Assembly: GCF_001475545.1 (NCBI RefSeq)
Contig: NZ_LDQC01000001.1
Location: forward strand, 1-35,992
DNA length: 35,992 nucleotides
Reading direction: 5' to 3'
DNA from: Curtobacterium luteum
GTDB taxonomy: Bacteria; Actinomycetota; Actinomycetes; Actinomycetales; Microbacteriaceae
Part shown: positions 16,482 through 23,331 of the stretch, piece after piece
How positions within the stretch are numbered: the first letter of the stretch is position 1
Layout: every line of letters begins with the position of its first letter
Notes under the pieces: generated by a model
What the model saw: the letters and a program-made list of their open reading frames with translations, nothing else
The model's database searches: none
What the model was told of the DNA's origin: nothing
Made by a program: the position numbers and the translations under genes

Positions 16482-16487
16482 ATGGTA
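16482..16487 (-). promoter_or_regulatory. Predicted -10 box of nadK (leaderless start)
   Basis: On the minus strand TACCAT is followed by 6 bases and the nadK ATG at 16475. No Shine-Dalgarno is present. Confidence 0.5.
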
Positions 16488-16536
16488 CCGACTCGCGCCG
16501 GACAGCACCCTGCGGGTCGCGGCGTGACCCACCACC

Positions 16537-16583
16537 GGACGGGAGGCGCGGGGCGGGGCCGCGCCGTCCCTCCAGGCCGTCCC
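16537..16583. repeat. Degenerate copy of the GGAGGCGCGG palindromic element
   Basis: GGACGGGAGGCGCGG at 16537-16551 matches the left arm of the perfect palindromes found at 19247 and 22509. The right side, about 10 to 30 bases later (CCGCGCC, GT, CCCTCC, then GTCC), is only partly complementary because of small insertions. It sits in the nadK/clpC divergent region rather than after a gene, unlike the intact copies. Confidence 0.4.
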
Positions 16584-16635
16584 GCGGTCGCGCCGGGCGC
16601 GGTGCGCGACCCGCTGTGCGCCGGACGGACGTGGG

Positions 16636-16653
16636 GTCACGCCCACGGCGAAC
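16636..16653. promoter_or_regulatory. ClgR-type operator upstream of clpC
   Basis: The bases around CGCCCACGGCGAAC fit the actinobacterial ClgR consensus (W-N2-W-CGC-Y-N-A-N-R-GCG-WW-S) at every constrained position except the first W. It is 28 bases upstream of the predicted clpC -10 box, a position suited to activation. ClgR is known to activate clp genes in Streptomyces and Corynebacterium; that it does so here is inference. Confidence 0.6.
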
Positions 16654-16681
16654 AGGGGCAGACCAGTCGGGGTCCGCTGGT

Positions 16682-16687
16682 TAGTCT
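16682..16687 (+). promoter_or_regulatory. Predicted -10 box of clpC
   Basis: TAGTCT would start a message near 16694, giving a leader of about 39 nt that contains the AGGGAG ribosome-binding site (16722-16727). The -35 region is not consensus, in keeping with activator dependence. Confidence 0.5.
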
Positions 16688-16732
16688 CGATGTACGTCAC
16701 CGGGCCAGTACCGGTCCGGCAAGGGAGAGCAC

Positions 16733-19231
16733 ATGTTCGAGAGATTCACCGACCGAGCCCGTCGTGTTGTCGTCCTCGCTCAAGAAGAAGCGAAGATGCT
16801 CAACCACAACTACATCGGCACCGAGCACATCCTCCTCGGCCTCATCCACGAGGGCGAGGGCGTCGCCGCCAAGGCGCTGGAGTCGCTCGGCATCTCGCTC
16901 GATGCCGTCCGCGAGCAGGTCCAGGACATCATCGGGCAGGGGCAGCAGCAGCCGACCGGGCACATCCCGTTCACGCCGCGCGCCAAGAAGGTGCTCGAGC
17001 TGTCCCTGCGCGAGGCGCTGCAGCTCGGCCACAACTACATCGGCACCGAGCACATCCTCCTCGGCCTCATCCGCGAGGGCGAGGGCGTCGCCGCCCAGGT
17101 GCTCGTCAAGCTCGGCGCTGACCTCAACCGCGTCCGCCAGCAGGTCATCCAGCTCCTGTCCGGGTACCAGGGCAAGGAAGCGGTCGCCGTCGGCGGCGAG
17201 ACCCAGCAGAACGCGCAGCAGGGGTCGCAGGTCCTCGACCAGTTCGGTCGGAACCTCACCCAGGCCGCCCGCGACGCCAAGCTCGACCCGGTCATCGGGC
17301 GCGAGAAGGAGATGGAGCGGGTCATGCAGATCCTCTCCCGTCGCTCCAAGAACAACCCCGTCCTGATCGGTGAGCCGGGCGTCGGCAAGACCGCGGTCGT
17401 CGAGGGCCTCGCCCAGGCGATCGTCAAGGGCGACGTCCCGGAGACGCTGAAGGACAAGCAGCTCTACTCGCTCGACCTCGGGTCGCTCATCGCCGGGTCC
17501 CGCTACCGCGGTGACTTCGAGGAGCGCCTCAAGAAGGTCACGAAGGAGATCCGCACCCGCGGCGACATCATCGTCTTCATCGACGAGATCCACACGCTCG
17601 TCGGTGCCGGTGCTGCCGAGGGCGCGATCGACGCCGCGTCGATCCTCAAGCCGCTCCTCGCCCGTGGTGAGCTCCAGACCATCGGTGCCACCACGCTCGA
17701 CGAGTACCGCAAGCACTTCGAGAAGGACGCCGCACTCGAGCGTCGCTTCCAGCCGGTGCAGGTCAACGAGCCGTCGCTGCCGCACGCGATCAACATCCTC
17801 AAGGGCCTCCGCGACAAGTACGAGGCGTTCCACAAGGTGTCCATCACCGACGGCGCGATCGTCGCCGCGGCGAACCTCGCGGACCGCTACGTGCAGGACC
17901 GCTTCCTGCCGGACAAGGCCATCGACCTGATCGACGAGGCCGGCGCACGCCTCCGCCTGTCGATCCTGTCGGCGCCGCCGGAGCTCCGCGAGTTCGACGA
18001 GAAGATCTCGACGGTCCGCGGGTCGAAGGAAGCCGCCATCGAGGAGCAGGACTTCGAGAAGGCCGCGAGCCTGCGCGACGAGGAGAAGAAGCTCCTCGGC
18101 GAGCGTCTCCGCCTCGAGAAGCAGTGGCGTGCGGGTGACGTCGCCGCGTCCGGCACCGTCGACGAGGGCATCATCGCGGAGGTCCTGGCGCAGGCCACGG
18201 GCATCCCGGTGTTCAAGCTCACGGAAGAGGAGACCTCGCGGCTCGTCTTCATGGAGAAGGCCCTGCACGAGCGCGTCATCGGTCAGGAAGAGGCCATCTC
18301 GGCCCTCTCGAAGACCATCCGCCGCACCCGTGCCGGTCTGAAGGACCCGAACCGTCCCTCGGGCTCGTTCATCTTCGCCGGCCCCACGGGCGTCGGGAAG
18401 ACCGAGCTCGCCAAGGCGCTCGCCGAGTTCCTCTTCGACGACGAGGGCGCGCTGATCTCCCTCGACATGTCGGAGTTCGGTGAGAAGCACACGGTCTCGC
18501 GACTCTTCGGTGCCCCTCCCGGGTTCGTCGGCTTCGAGGAGGGCGGCCAGCTCACCGAGAAGGTGCGTCGCAAGCCGTTCTCCGTGGTCCTCTTCGACGA
18601 GATCGAGAAGGCCCACCCGGACATCTTCAACTCGCTGCTGCAGGTGCTCGAGGAAGGCCGTCTGACCGACGGTCAGGGCCGCGTCGTCGACTTCAAGAAC
18701 ACCGTCATCATCATGACCACGAACCTCGGTTCGCAGGGCATCGCTGGTGGTCCGGTGGGCTTCCAGATCGAGGGCGACTCGGGTGTCGGCTACGACCGCA
18801 TGCGCTCGAAGGTGAACGAGGAGCTCAAGAAGCACTTCAAGCCCGAGTTCCTCAACCGCGTCGACGACACGATCGTGTTCCCGCAGCTCTCGCAGTCCGA
18901 GCTGCTGCAGATCGTGGACCTGTTCGTGAAGCGTCTGGCGGACCGCCTGCTCGACCGCGACATGACGGTGGAGCTCACGCTCGCCGCCAAGGAGCAGCTC
19001 ATCAAGGTCGGGTTCGACCCGGCCCTGGGTGCTCGCCCCCTCCGTCGCGCGATGCAGCACGAGGTCGAGGACCAGCTGTCCGAGCACATCCTGCAGGGTG
19101 AGCTCAACGCCGGGGACCACGTGAAGGTCGACTTCCACGATGGTGCGTTCCAGTTCGAGACCGGGCGTCAGCCGGGTCGCGAGGAGGTCCTCACCGGCGC
19201 TGCCGAGACGGCTGGCGAGATCGAGTCCTAG
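16733..19231 (+). CDS. clpC: ATP-dependent Clp protease ATP-binding subunit ClpC
   Basis: Encodes 832 residues. This AAA+ unfoldase feeds substrates into the ClpP peptidase. Two Clp-N repeats are present (residues 1-70 and about 76-145), followed by AAA1 with Walker A GEPGVGKT at 213-220 and [16 protein letters not shown]/middle domain lies around 420-470 ([34 protein letters not shown]). AAA2 has Walker A GPTGVGKT at 550-557 and ends with the D2-small domain. The ATG at 16733 follows AGGGAG. The two Clp-N repeats share a 67-base near-identical DNA stretch. A ClgR-like box lies upstream. In mycobacteria the same gene is essential. Confidence 0.97.
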   Translation: MFERFTDRARRVVVLAQEEAKMLNHNYIGTEHILLGLIHEGEGVAAKALESLGISLDAVREQVQDIIGQGQQQPTGHIPFTPRAKKVLELSLREALQLGHNYIGTEHILLGLIREGEGVAAQVLVKLGADLNRVRQQVIQLLSGYQGKEAVAVGGETQQNAQQGSQVLDQFGRNLTQAARDAKLDPVIGREKEMERVMQILSRRSKNNPVLIGEPGVGKTAVVEGLAQAIVKGDVPETLKDKQLYSLDLGSLIAGSRYRGDFEERLKKVTKEIRTRGDIIVFIDEIHTLVGAGAAEGAIDAASILKPLLARGELQTIGATTLDEYRKHFEKDAALERRFQPVQVNEPSLPHAINILKGLRDKYEAFHKVSITDGAIVAAANLADRYVQDRFLPDKAIDLIDEAGARLRLSILSAPPELREFDEKISTVRGSKEAAIEEQDFEKAASLRDEEKKLLGERLRLEKQWRAGDVAASGTVDEGIIAEVLAQATGIPVFKLTEEETSRLVFMEKALHERVIGQEEAISALSKTIRRTRAGLKDPNRPSGSFIFAGPTGVGKTELAKALAEFLFDDEGALISLDMSEFGEKHTVSRLFGAPPGFVGFEEGGQLTEKVRRKPFSVVLFDEIEKAHPDIFNSLLQVLEEGRLTDGQGRVVDFKNTVIIMTTNLGSQGIAGGPVGFQIEGDSGVGYDRMRSKVNEELKKHFKPEFLNRVDDTIVFPQLSQSELLQIVDLFVKRLADRLLDRDMTVELTLAAKEQLIKVGFDPALGARPLRRAMQHEVEDQLSEHILQGELNAGDHVKVDFHDGAFQFETGRQPGREEVLTGAAETAGEIES
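16804..17095 (+). repeat. 67-base direct repeat inside clpC (16804-16870 and 17029-17095)
   Basis: The two copies differ at one base only (A or G in the His/Arg codon of [23 protein letters not shown]) and are 225 bases apart. They encode the equivalent helix-loop-helix of the two Clp-N repeats. Amino-acid conservation is expected here, but identity of nearly every synonymous position is more than that requires. Confidence 0.9.
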
Positions 19232-19246
19232 GACGCGATCAGCATC

Positions 19247-19288
19247 GGACTGGAGGCGCGGTGCCAGCTGGCACCGCGCCTCCAGTCC
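19247..19288. terminator. 42-bp perfect palindrome (terminator/repeat element) after clpC
   Basis: Arms of 21 bases (19247-19267 and 19268-19288) are exactly complementary with no spacer; the centre is GCCAGCTGGC. It starts 16 bases after the clpC stop, so termination of clpC is the simplest role. A sister element with the same layout and compensated base changes is at 22509-22550, which makes this a repeat family. Confidence 0.8.
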
Positions 19289-19361
19289 GTCATCGGTCCG
19301 GACCAGTCCGTATCCCGTCACGTTGGGCGGATGGTGCACCACATCCGCTGCCATGTCGCGG

Positions 19362-19367
19362 TACGGT
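19362..19367 (+). promoter_or_regulatory. Predicted -10 box of the 6C RNA
   Basis: TACGGT lies 10 bases before the first 6C hairpin, so transcription would start near 19374. A -35 box is not clear. Confidence 0.5.
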
Positions 19368-19373
19368 GGTCCC

Positions 19374-19476
19374 ACACCCGAGGCGTTCCCCCCAGCTCCT
19401 CGGATGTGAGCGGCTCGACTGTTCCCCCCAACGTGTCGAGTCGCCGACGGCCCCGGTCCTCCAGGACCGGGGCCGT
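19374..19476 (+). ncRNA. 6C (B11-type) small RNA with intrinsic terminator
   Basis: Two successive hairpins each expose six cytosines. The first is CCGAGG (19378-19383) with CCTCGG (19398-19403) and C6 at 19388-19393. The second is GGCTCGAC (19412-19419) with GTCGAGTC (19435-19442) and C6 at 19424-19429, the Cs being flanked by GTT...AAC that can pair. A perfect 14-bp hairpin (19447-19460 with 19463-19476) followed by TTGCTCT ends the unit. This matches the actinobacterial 6C motif, known in mycobacteria as B11, whose C-rich loops pair with G-rich ribosome-binding sites of target mRNAs. The start is estimated from TACGGT at 19362. It lies between clpC and a convergent operon and encodes no protein. 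Confidence 0.85.
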
Positions 19477-19517
19477 TGCTCTGTGCGGGGTCGCCGACCC
19501 CTGCGCGAGCGGGCGGG

Positions 19518-20540
19518 TCAGGCGTCGTGCAGCGTCGCTGCGAACGTCCGGACGGCGCCGTCGAAGCGCTCGGGGTCCTCGTTCCACTCGAGCGTGTGCG
19601 GCGCGGTGGCGAAGCTGACGACCGTCGCGCCCCGCTGGGCAGCGGCGGACACGTCGGTCGCCGCCACGAACGGGTCCGCGGTGGAGCGGAGCAGCAGTGT
19701 CGGCGTACCGGATGCCTGCCAGGTCGCCGTCCGCACCGGCTCGGCGGCGCCCGCGAGCCGGGAGAGCACCGGTGTCGTAGCGATGCGCGCGGCCACGCTC
19801 CCGACGAAGCGGGGCAGCCGGAAGGCGCTCACGGCGCCGCGCAGGGCAGACCGGACGTCGAGCAGGGGCGCGACGCCGACGAGGCCGTCGACGGGCGTGC
19901 GGGACGCGGCGATCGAGCACGCGAGCGCACCGGCCGACCACCCCTGCAGGACGACGCGCTCGGCGCCGTGAGCGCGCGCGGAGCGGACCCGGTCGACGAT
20001 GCGGTCGGCCGCGCCGGGGTCGAGGGAGCGGAGCGGCAGATCGGTCGTGTCGAGGATCTCCGACGACGCGTCGAGGCCGGCCCAGACCGGCATGCCGCGG
20101 AGGACCTGGCGCGGGCCGAGCGACTGCCCGTGCACGTGGACCACGTGGGTCGTGGCGACGGGTGCGTCGGGTCCGGTGGCCGGGCCGGGGAGGACCTCGG
20201 CGACGACGTCGTGCATGAGCGCGTCCCACGTCCAGGCACCGGCGGCCGGTGCGGGCCCGTCGACGAGCTGTCGACGGACGGTGTCGCCGTCGCTCCCGCC
20301 GAGGACCTGGCCGACCCGGACCGACGTGCTGCCCCGGGTGATCCGGTAGGTGCCGGGGAGCCGGGTGTCGCGGGTCGCGGCGAACGCGATCTCGTTCGCC
20401 GCCGACGGCGCCTGGACCGTCGCGGTCGCGGTGTACGGCGTGGGGAAGAGCAGCCGGCGGGCCACGACGGCGCCGAGACCGAACGTCCCCGCGGCGCCGA
20501 TCGCCGTCCCGATCGCGGTGGTGCGTGTCGCTGCGGTCAT
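19518..20540 (-). CDS. Alpha/beta-fold hydrolase, last gene of the HTH-ImmA-membrane operon
   Basis: Encodes 340 residues from the ATG at 20540, which overlaps the upstream stop (ATGA) and has AGGAG at proper spacing inside the upstream gene. An Ala/Gly-rich hydrophobic N-terminus (residues 7-27) could anchor it in the membrane. The nucleophile elbow is GWSAG (Ser202), a candidate acid is Asp289 (RSTADPF), and the catalytic His is probably His315 (APHTLEWN). The order fits the alpha/beta hydrolase fold. HVHGQSLGPRQVL near 136-147 may form the oxyanion region. The substrate is unknown. Its fixed position behind the regulator, protease and membrane genes suggests that it acts in the same pathway, possibly as the effector. 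Confidence 0.85.
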   Translation of the reverse strand: MTAATRTTAIGTAIGAAGTFGLGAVVARRLLFPTPYTATATVQAPSAANEIAFAATRDTRLPGTYRITRGSTSVRVGQVLGGSDGDTVRRQLVDGPAPAAGAWTWDALMHDVVAEVLPGPATGPDAPVATTHVVHVHGQSLGPRQVLRGMPVWAGLDASSEILDTTDLPLRSLDPGAADRIVDRVRSARAHGAERVVLQGWSAGALACSIAASRTPVDGLVGVAPLLDVRSALRGAVSAFRLPRFVGSVAARIATTPVLSRLAGAAEPVRTATWQASGTPTLLLRSTADPFVAATDVSAAAQRGATVVSFATAPHTLEWNEDPERFDGAVRTFAATLHDA

Positions 20541-21478
20541 CTCGCTCCTGACGGGTCGGGTTCGGTGGCGGCGGGCGTGGAGAGACCGGCCTCGCGGGCG
20601 CGGTCCTCGATCTCGACGGCCAGGCGGTGCAGGCGGCTGCGCCACTGTCGGCGCGGCCACACGATGGTGAAGTAGAGGCCCCGGTTGCCGGAGGCCGACT
20701 CGAGTCGGTGCAGCTCGGGCTCGAGCGTCCGGAAACGGCGGCGGGCAGCACGCCACTCGCGGAACTCACGCACGGCGTCGGGCAGCACCCCGCCAGCGGC
20801 GCCGAGGGCCAGCAGCACCATCGAGGTCAGGAACACCGGTGCGTAGGCGATCGAGAGTGCGCTGACGACCGCGTCGGCGCCGAGCACGTGCGCGGCATCC
20901 ATCGCGACGGCGATCGCCGCGAGGAGCACCATCGCGGCCGCACCGACGACGAACAACCGGTACATCCGGCCCATCTGCTCGCCGCGGCGGAACGCACCGA
21001 GCACGGCCGCGGCCGACCGCGCGATCACGATCGCGATGAACGACATCTCCACCGCCGAGTAGAGCGCGGTCGGGAGCTGGTCGCCGTACACGACCATGAA
21101 CTGCGCCGTCGGACGGGGCGCGTCGATTCGTGAGAACAGCACGACGAGCGTGACGAGCACCGCGACGCACGCGACGATCCGGCCCGGACGCAGCAGCCGC
21201 GCGGTGTGGGCGGCGGCCTCGACCGACTGTGCGAGGGCGAACATCCCGCAGACCATGAGGCAGCGCCCGATGACGTCGGCGATGTTCGGTACGCCGGTCG
21301 CCCGCGCCAGCACATCGAGCACGTCGGGCTGGTTGATCGAGAGACCCATGGCGACGAACGCGCAGCACACCGTCAACCACGTCACGCTCGACGACTGCGT
21401 CCGGACGAGCCAGAGCCGGACGAGGAGCACCACGAGGATGCCCCACACCGGCAGCGAGCCCCAGACGTGCAGGGTCAC
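20537..21478 (-). CDS. Seven-helix membrane protein of the MAB_1171c/DUF6545 type
   Basis: Encodes 313 residues from a GTG (21478) overlapping the protease stop (GTGA). Hydrophobic helices appear near 8-24, 32-48, 68-86, 98-115, 133-158, 170-192 and 198-222. A soluble C-terminal domain of about 85 residues follows (FRTLEPELHRLES ... RSRLHRLAVEIEDRAREAG). The helix pattern, with GVPNIADVIGR between helices 2 and 3, and the RLHR-EI-D motif in the tail match the putative transporter family MAB_1171c with a DUF6545 tail. That family travels with XRE regulators and ImmA/IrrE proteases in many actinobacteria. Whether it transports or senses something is unknown. Family recall is from memory and the assignment is moderate. 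Confidence 0.75.
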   Translation of the reverse strand: MTLHVWGSLPVWGILVVLLVRLWLVRTQSSSVTWLTVCCAFVAMGLSINQPDVLDVLARATGVPNIADVIGRCLMVCGMFALAQSVEAAAHTARLLRPGRIVACVAVLVTLVVLFSRIDAPRPTAQFMVVYGDQLPTALYSAVEMSFIAIVIARSAAAVLGAFRRGEQMGRMYRLFVVGAAAMVLLAAIAVAMDAAHVLGADAVVSALSIAYAPVFLTSMVLLALGAAGGVLPDAVREFREWRAARRRFRTLEPELHRLESASGNRGLYFTIVWPRRQWRSRLHRLAVEIEDRAREAGLSTPAATEPDPSGAR

Positions 21479-21933
21479 CGGAAGATCCCGGGTGCAGGTC
21501 GCTCGGGGTCGAGCAGGCCGATGTGCCGCGCGAGCTCGTCCGCCACGAGTTCGACGGTCTGCTCGTGCGGGGTGTCGAGCGACCGGGTGAACGCGGTCCG
21601 TCCCGTGAGCAGCCCCGTGTACGCCTCGTGGTCGCAACCGTGGTCGGCGAGGAACACGTGGGCGAGTTCGTGGAGCACCGACGCCGTGCGTGACCGCTCG
21701 GACAACCCGGACCGGGTCTCGAGGAGCGCGACGTCCCGACGCTGGATGAGCCGTGCCGAGAGGTCGCCGGGGAGATCCGAGGTGCGCACCTCGATCGGCT
21801 TGCCGAGCGTCGCCTCCGCGCGTGCGACGAGTTCCGGCAGGGTCAGGCGACGGGGGAGGCCGAGGCGCTGCACCTGACGACGTGCGTCCGCCTGCCGCCG
21901 CAGGGCCGCAGCGCGGTCGGTGCCGGCACTCAC
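21475..21933 (-). CDS. ImmA/IrrE family zinc metallopeptidase
   Basis: Encodes 152 residues. The zinc motif HELAH lies at residues 88-92 and a likely third ligand is Glu128 (VELVADELARHIGL). Spacing between the two elements fits the M78 (ImmA/IrrE) family. Members such as ImmA of ICEBs1 cleave a partner HTH repressor and so switch on genes. The GTG start (21933) overlaps the stop of the HTH gene, and the stop overlaps the membrane-protein start. The natural target is therefore likely to be the HTH protein encoded just before it; this is inference. The first 35 residues are Arg/Ala-rich and helical. Confidence 0.85.
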   Translation of the reverse strand: MSAGTDRAAALRRQADARRQVQRLGLPRRLTLPELVARAEATLGKPIEVRTSDLPGDLSARLIQRRDVALLETRSGLSERSRTASVLHELAHVFLADHGCDHEAYTGLLTGRTAFTRSLDTPHEQTVELVADELARHIGLLDPERPAPGIFR

Positions 21934-22373
21934 GACGCGCTCCCCGGGCCGTCGAGCGCCCGCAGGTGCTCGGTGAACTCGCGGATCTCGTCGGCCGAGG
22001 CGAACTCCCCGAGCCGCCGGGTCGCGAACGCGAGGACCTCGCGCTTCCGGAGCTCCAGGACGAGTTCGAGCTGCGCCTGCACCCGTGCGGGGACGTCGGT
22101 GCTGCCCGCGGCGTCGGTGAGGTAGGCCGCCGGGACGCCGAAGAACTGCGCGAGGGCCTCGAGCAGCTGTCGGTCGCGCACGGCCGGCCCGTTGCCACCG
22201 AGCATGTACCCCCAGCGCGGACGGCTCATCGACGCGCCGTGGGCCTCGATCTCCGCGGCGATCTCCTTGTACGACGGTCGCTGCCCCGAGTTCGCCTCGA
22301 CGACGTCCATCAGGAGCTGCAGCTTCCGCGACAACTCGCGTCGGTGTGCGTCGTCGTCCGTGTACTCGATCAC
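21930..22373 (-). CDS. HTH transcriptional regulator (XRE/EspR-like), first gene of a four-gene operon
   Basis: Encodes 147 residues from the GTG at 22373, chosen because GGGAGG lies 7 bases upstream. An in-frame ATG at 22403 would add 10 residues (MSETSAGGQA) but overlaps the predicted -10 box TACCAT, so a message from that promoter could not use it. The N-terminal half (SYKEIAAEIEAHGASMSRPRWGYML, then LLEALAQFFGVPAAYL) has the layout of the EspR-like HTH, in which a longer turn separates the helices. The C-terminal half is helical and may dimerise. It is followed without a gap by the ImmA/IrrE gene. It is likely to autoregulate the operon. Confidence 0.8.
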   Translation of the reverse strand: MIEYTDDDAHRRELSRKLQLLMDVVEANSGQRPSYKEIAAEIEAHGASMSRPRWGYMLGGNGPAVRDRQLLEALAQFFGVPAAYLTDAAGSTDVPARVQAQLELVLELRKREVLAFATRRLGEFASADEIREFTEHLRALDGPGSAS

Positions 22374-22401
22374 GGCTTGCCCTCCCGCGCTTGTCTCAGA
22401 C

Positions 22402-22407
22402 ATGGTA
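22402..22407 (-). promoter_or_regulatory. Predicted -10 box of the HTH-ImmA operon
   Basis: On the minus strand TTTTACCAT stands out as A/T-rich. TACCAT would start the message near 22395, about 22 nt before the GTG at 22373, with GGGAGG in the leader. No good -35 is seen, which fits a regulated promoter. Confidence 0.45.
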
Positions 22408-22508
22408 AAACGGTGTCCAAGGGATCGACCGCTCGTTCTACCCTGGCACGTCCGGCCGGTCCTGTCAGGTCGGCATTTCGTGGGGGGATGCCGAGGTGAC
22501 CGCACGAC

Positions 22509-22550
22509 GGACGGGAGGCACGGTGCCAGCTGGCACCGTGCCTCCCGTCC
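22509..22550. terminator. Second 42-bp perfect palindrome, after the SRPBCC gene
   Basis: Arms of 21 bases are exactly complementary with the same centre (GCCAGCTGGC) as the element at 19247-19288. It differs from that copy at two positions per arm (T to G at position 5, G to A at position 12), each matched by the complementary change in the other arm. It lies 79 bases downstream of the leftward SRPBCC stop codon and upstream of the HTH promoter, and would separate the two units. The bases between 22551 and 22628 are GC-rich with only weak hairpins. Confidence 0.8.
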
Positions 22551-22628
22551 GGATCGTGGTCGCGTCGCGACCCACCGGGCCGGTGACGGCCCGCCGGTCC
22601 CGTTGCGCCCGTCGGTCCTGTTCCTGGA

Positions 22629-23081
22629 TCAGGCCGGGACGTCGCCGCGCCAGCCGGACTCCGTCGGGGCCGCCTCGACGCGCTCCCTGAAGTTCTGCAG
22701 GTCCTTCTTCACGGCGTGACCACCGACACCGACCGCCGAGCCGAGCTTCTCGAGGAGGCCGGAGGGCTGCCAGTCGATCTGCGCCGTCACGCGGGTCGTG
22801 GTGTCGGACAGCTTGTGGAACGTCACCGCGCCGGCGTGGTCGGTGTCGCCGTCCTTGACGGTCCACGCGACGCGCTCGTCGGGGTGCTGCTCGGTGATGA
22901 CGGCGCGGAAGTCGCGCTCCTGACCGGCGACCTCGACGGTCCAGTCGGTGGTGGTGTCGTCGACCTGGACGATCTTCTTGACCTCGTCGAGGAACTCCGG
23001 GAACTCCTCGAAGCGGGTCCACTGGTCGTAGGCCTGGCGGACGGGGACGTCCACGTCGACGGTCTCGATGATCTGGGGCAT
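22629..23081 (-). CDS. SRPBCC (START/Bet v1-like) family protein
   Basis: Encodes 150 residues. The ATG at 23081 has AGGAG 5 bases upstream. The opening IIETVDVDVPVRQAYDQWTRFEEFPEFLDEVKKI is the typical polyketide-cyclase/SRPBCC start. It continues with alternating strands (TTTRVTAQIDWQP) and a C-terminal helix (HAVKKDLQNFRERVE). Such proteins enclose a hydrophobic cavity and bind lipids or other small molecules; some act in coenzyme Q or polyketide pathways. The ligand here is unknown and the neighbours give no hint. The gene is transcribed alone, away from an 18-bp tandem repeat and argA. Confidence 0.85.
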   Translation of the reverse strand: MPQIIETVDVDVPVRQAYDQWTRFEEFPEFLDEVKKIVQVDDTTTDWTVEVAGQERDFRAVITEQHPDERVAWTVKDGDTDHAGAVTFHKLSDTTTRVTAQIDWQPSGLLEKLGSAVGVGGHAVKKDLQNFRERVEAAPTESGWRGDVPA

Positions 23082-23188
23082 GGTGCTCCTTCGTCGTGTG
23101 CGGTCTCGATTGCCCGTGCGACGGTAGGCCGGGCGGTCTGGGTGCGCGTCCGGGTCCGCGTCCCCCGGCCGCGCGCTCGCGGTCGGCC

Positions 23189-23296
23189 GCTCGCTTGTGG
23201 TCGGGCGCTCGCTTGTGGTCGGGCGCGCGCTTGTGGTCGGCCGCTCGCTCGTGGTCGGGCGCTCGCTCGTGGTCGGGCGCGCGCTCGTGGTCGGCC
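23189..23296. repeat. Tandem 18-bp repeat, six units in two 54-bp blocks
   Basis: Six complete 18-base units (of the type GCTCGC-TYGTGGTCGGGC) run from 23189 to 23296, with partial units at 23175-23188 and after 23296. They form two 54-base blocks, each ordered GCTCGC / GCTCGC / GCGCGC. All three units of the second block carry C where the first block has T at unit position 8. The array fills the gap between the SRPBCC start and argA. The unit is a multiple of 3, and the frame (VVGRSL/VVGRAL) is open into argA, although argA is unlikely to start upstream. Confidence 0.95.
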
Positions 23297-23318
23297 GCTC
23301 GCGCTCGGGGGCTCGCGC

Positions 23319-23324
23319 TATCGT
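23319..23324 (+). promoter_or_regulatory. Predicted -10 box of argA (leaderless start)
   Basis: TATCGT is followed by 7 bases and the ATG at 23332. It lies directly after the tandem repeat, so the repeat occupies the -35 and upstream region. Confidence 0.5.
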
Positions 23325-23331
23325 GAGGTCG

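Noticed and set aside
16476..16700. Longer NAD kinase start near 16700
   Set aside because: The added residues are Pro/Arg-rich, the family begins at the ATG 16475, and the region holds the divergent regulatory elements.
16697..19375. Open frame of 892 codons on the minus strand opposite clpC
   Set aside because: It mirrors the clpC codon pattern exactly and has no motif of its own; clpC is certain.
23189..23296. CRISPR-like array
   Set aside because: The 18-base units are contiguous, with no spacers, and there is no cas gene nearby. It is a tandem repeat.
23197..23331. Upstream start for argA using the VVGRSL/VVGRAL repeat as N-terminus
   Set aside because: The repeat-encoded residues are not part of the acetyltransferase family, and a TANNNT box 7 bases before ATG 23332 marks the better start.
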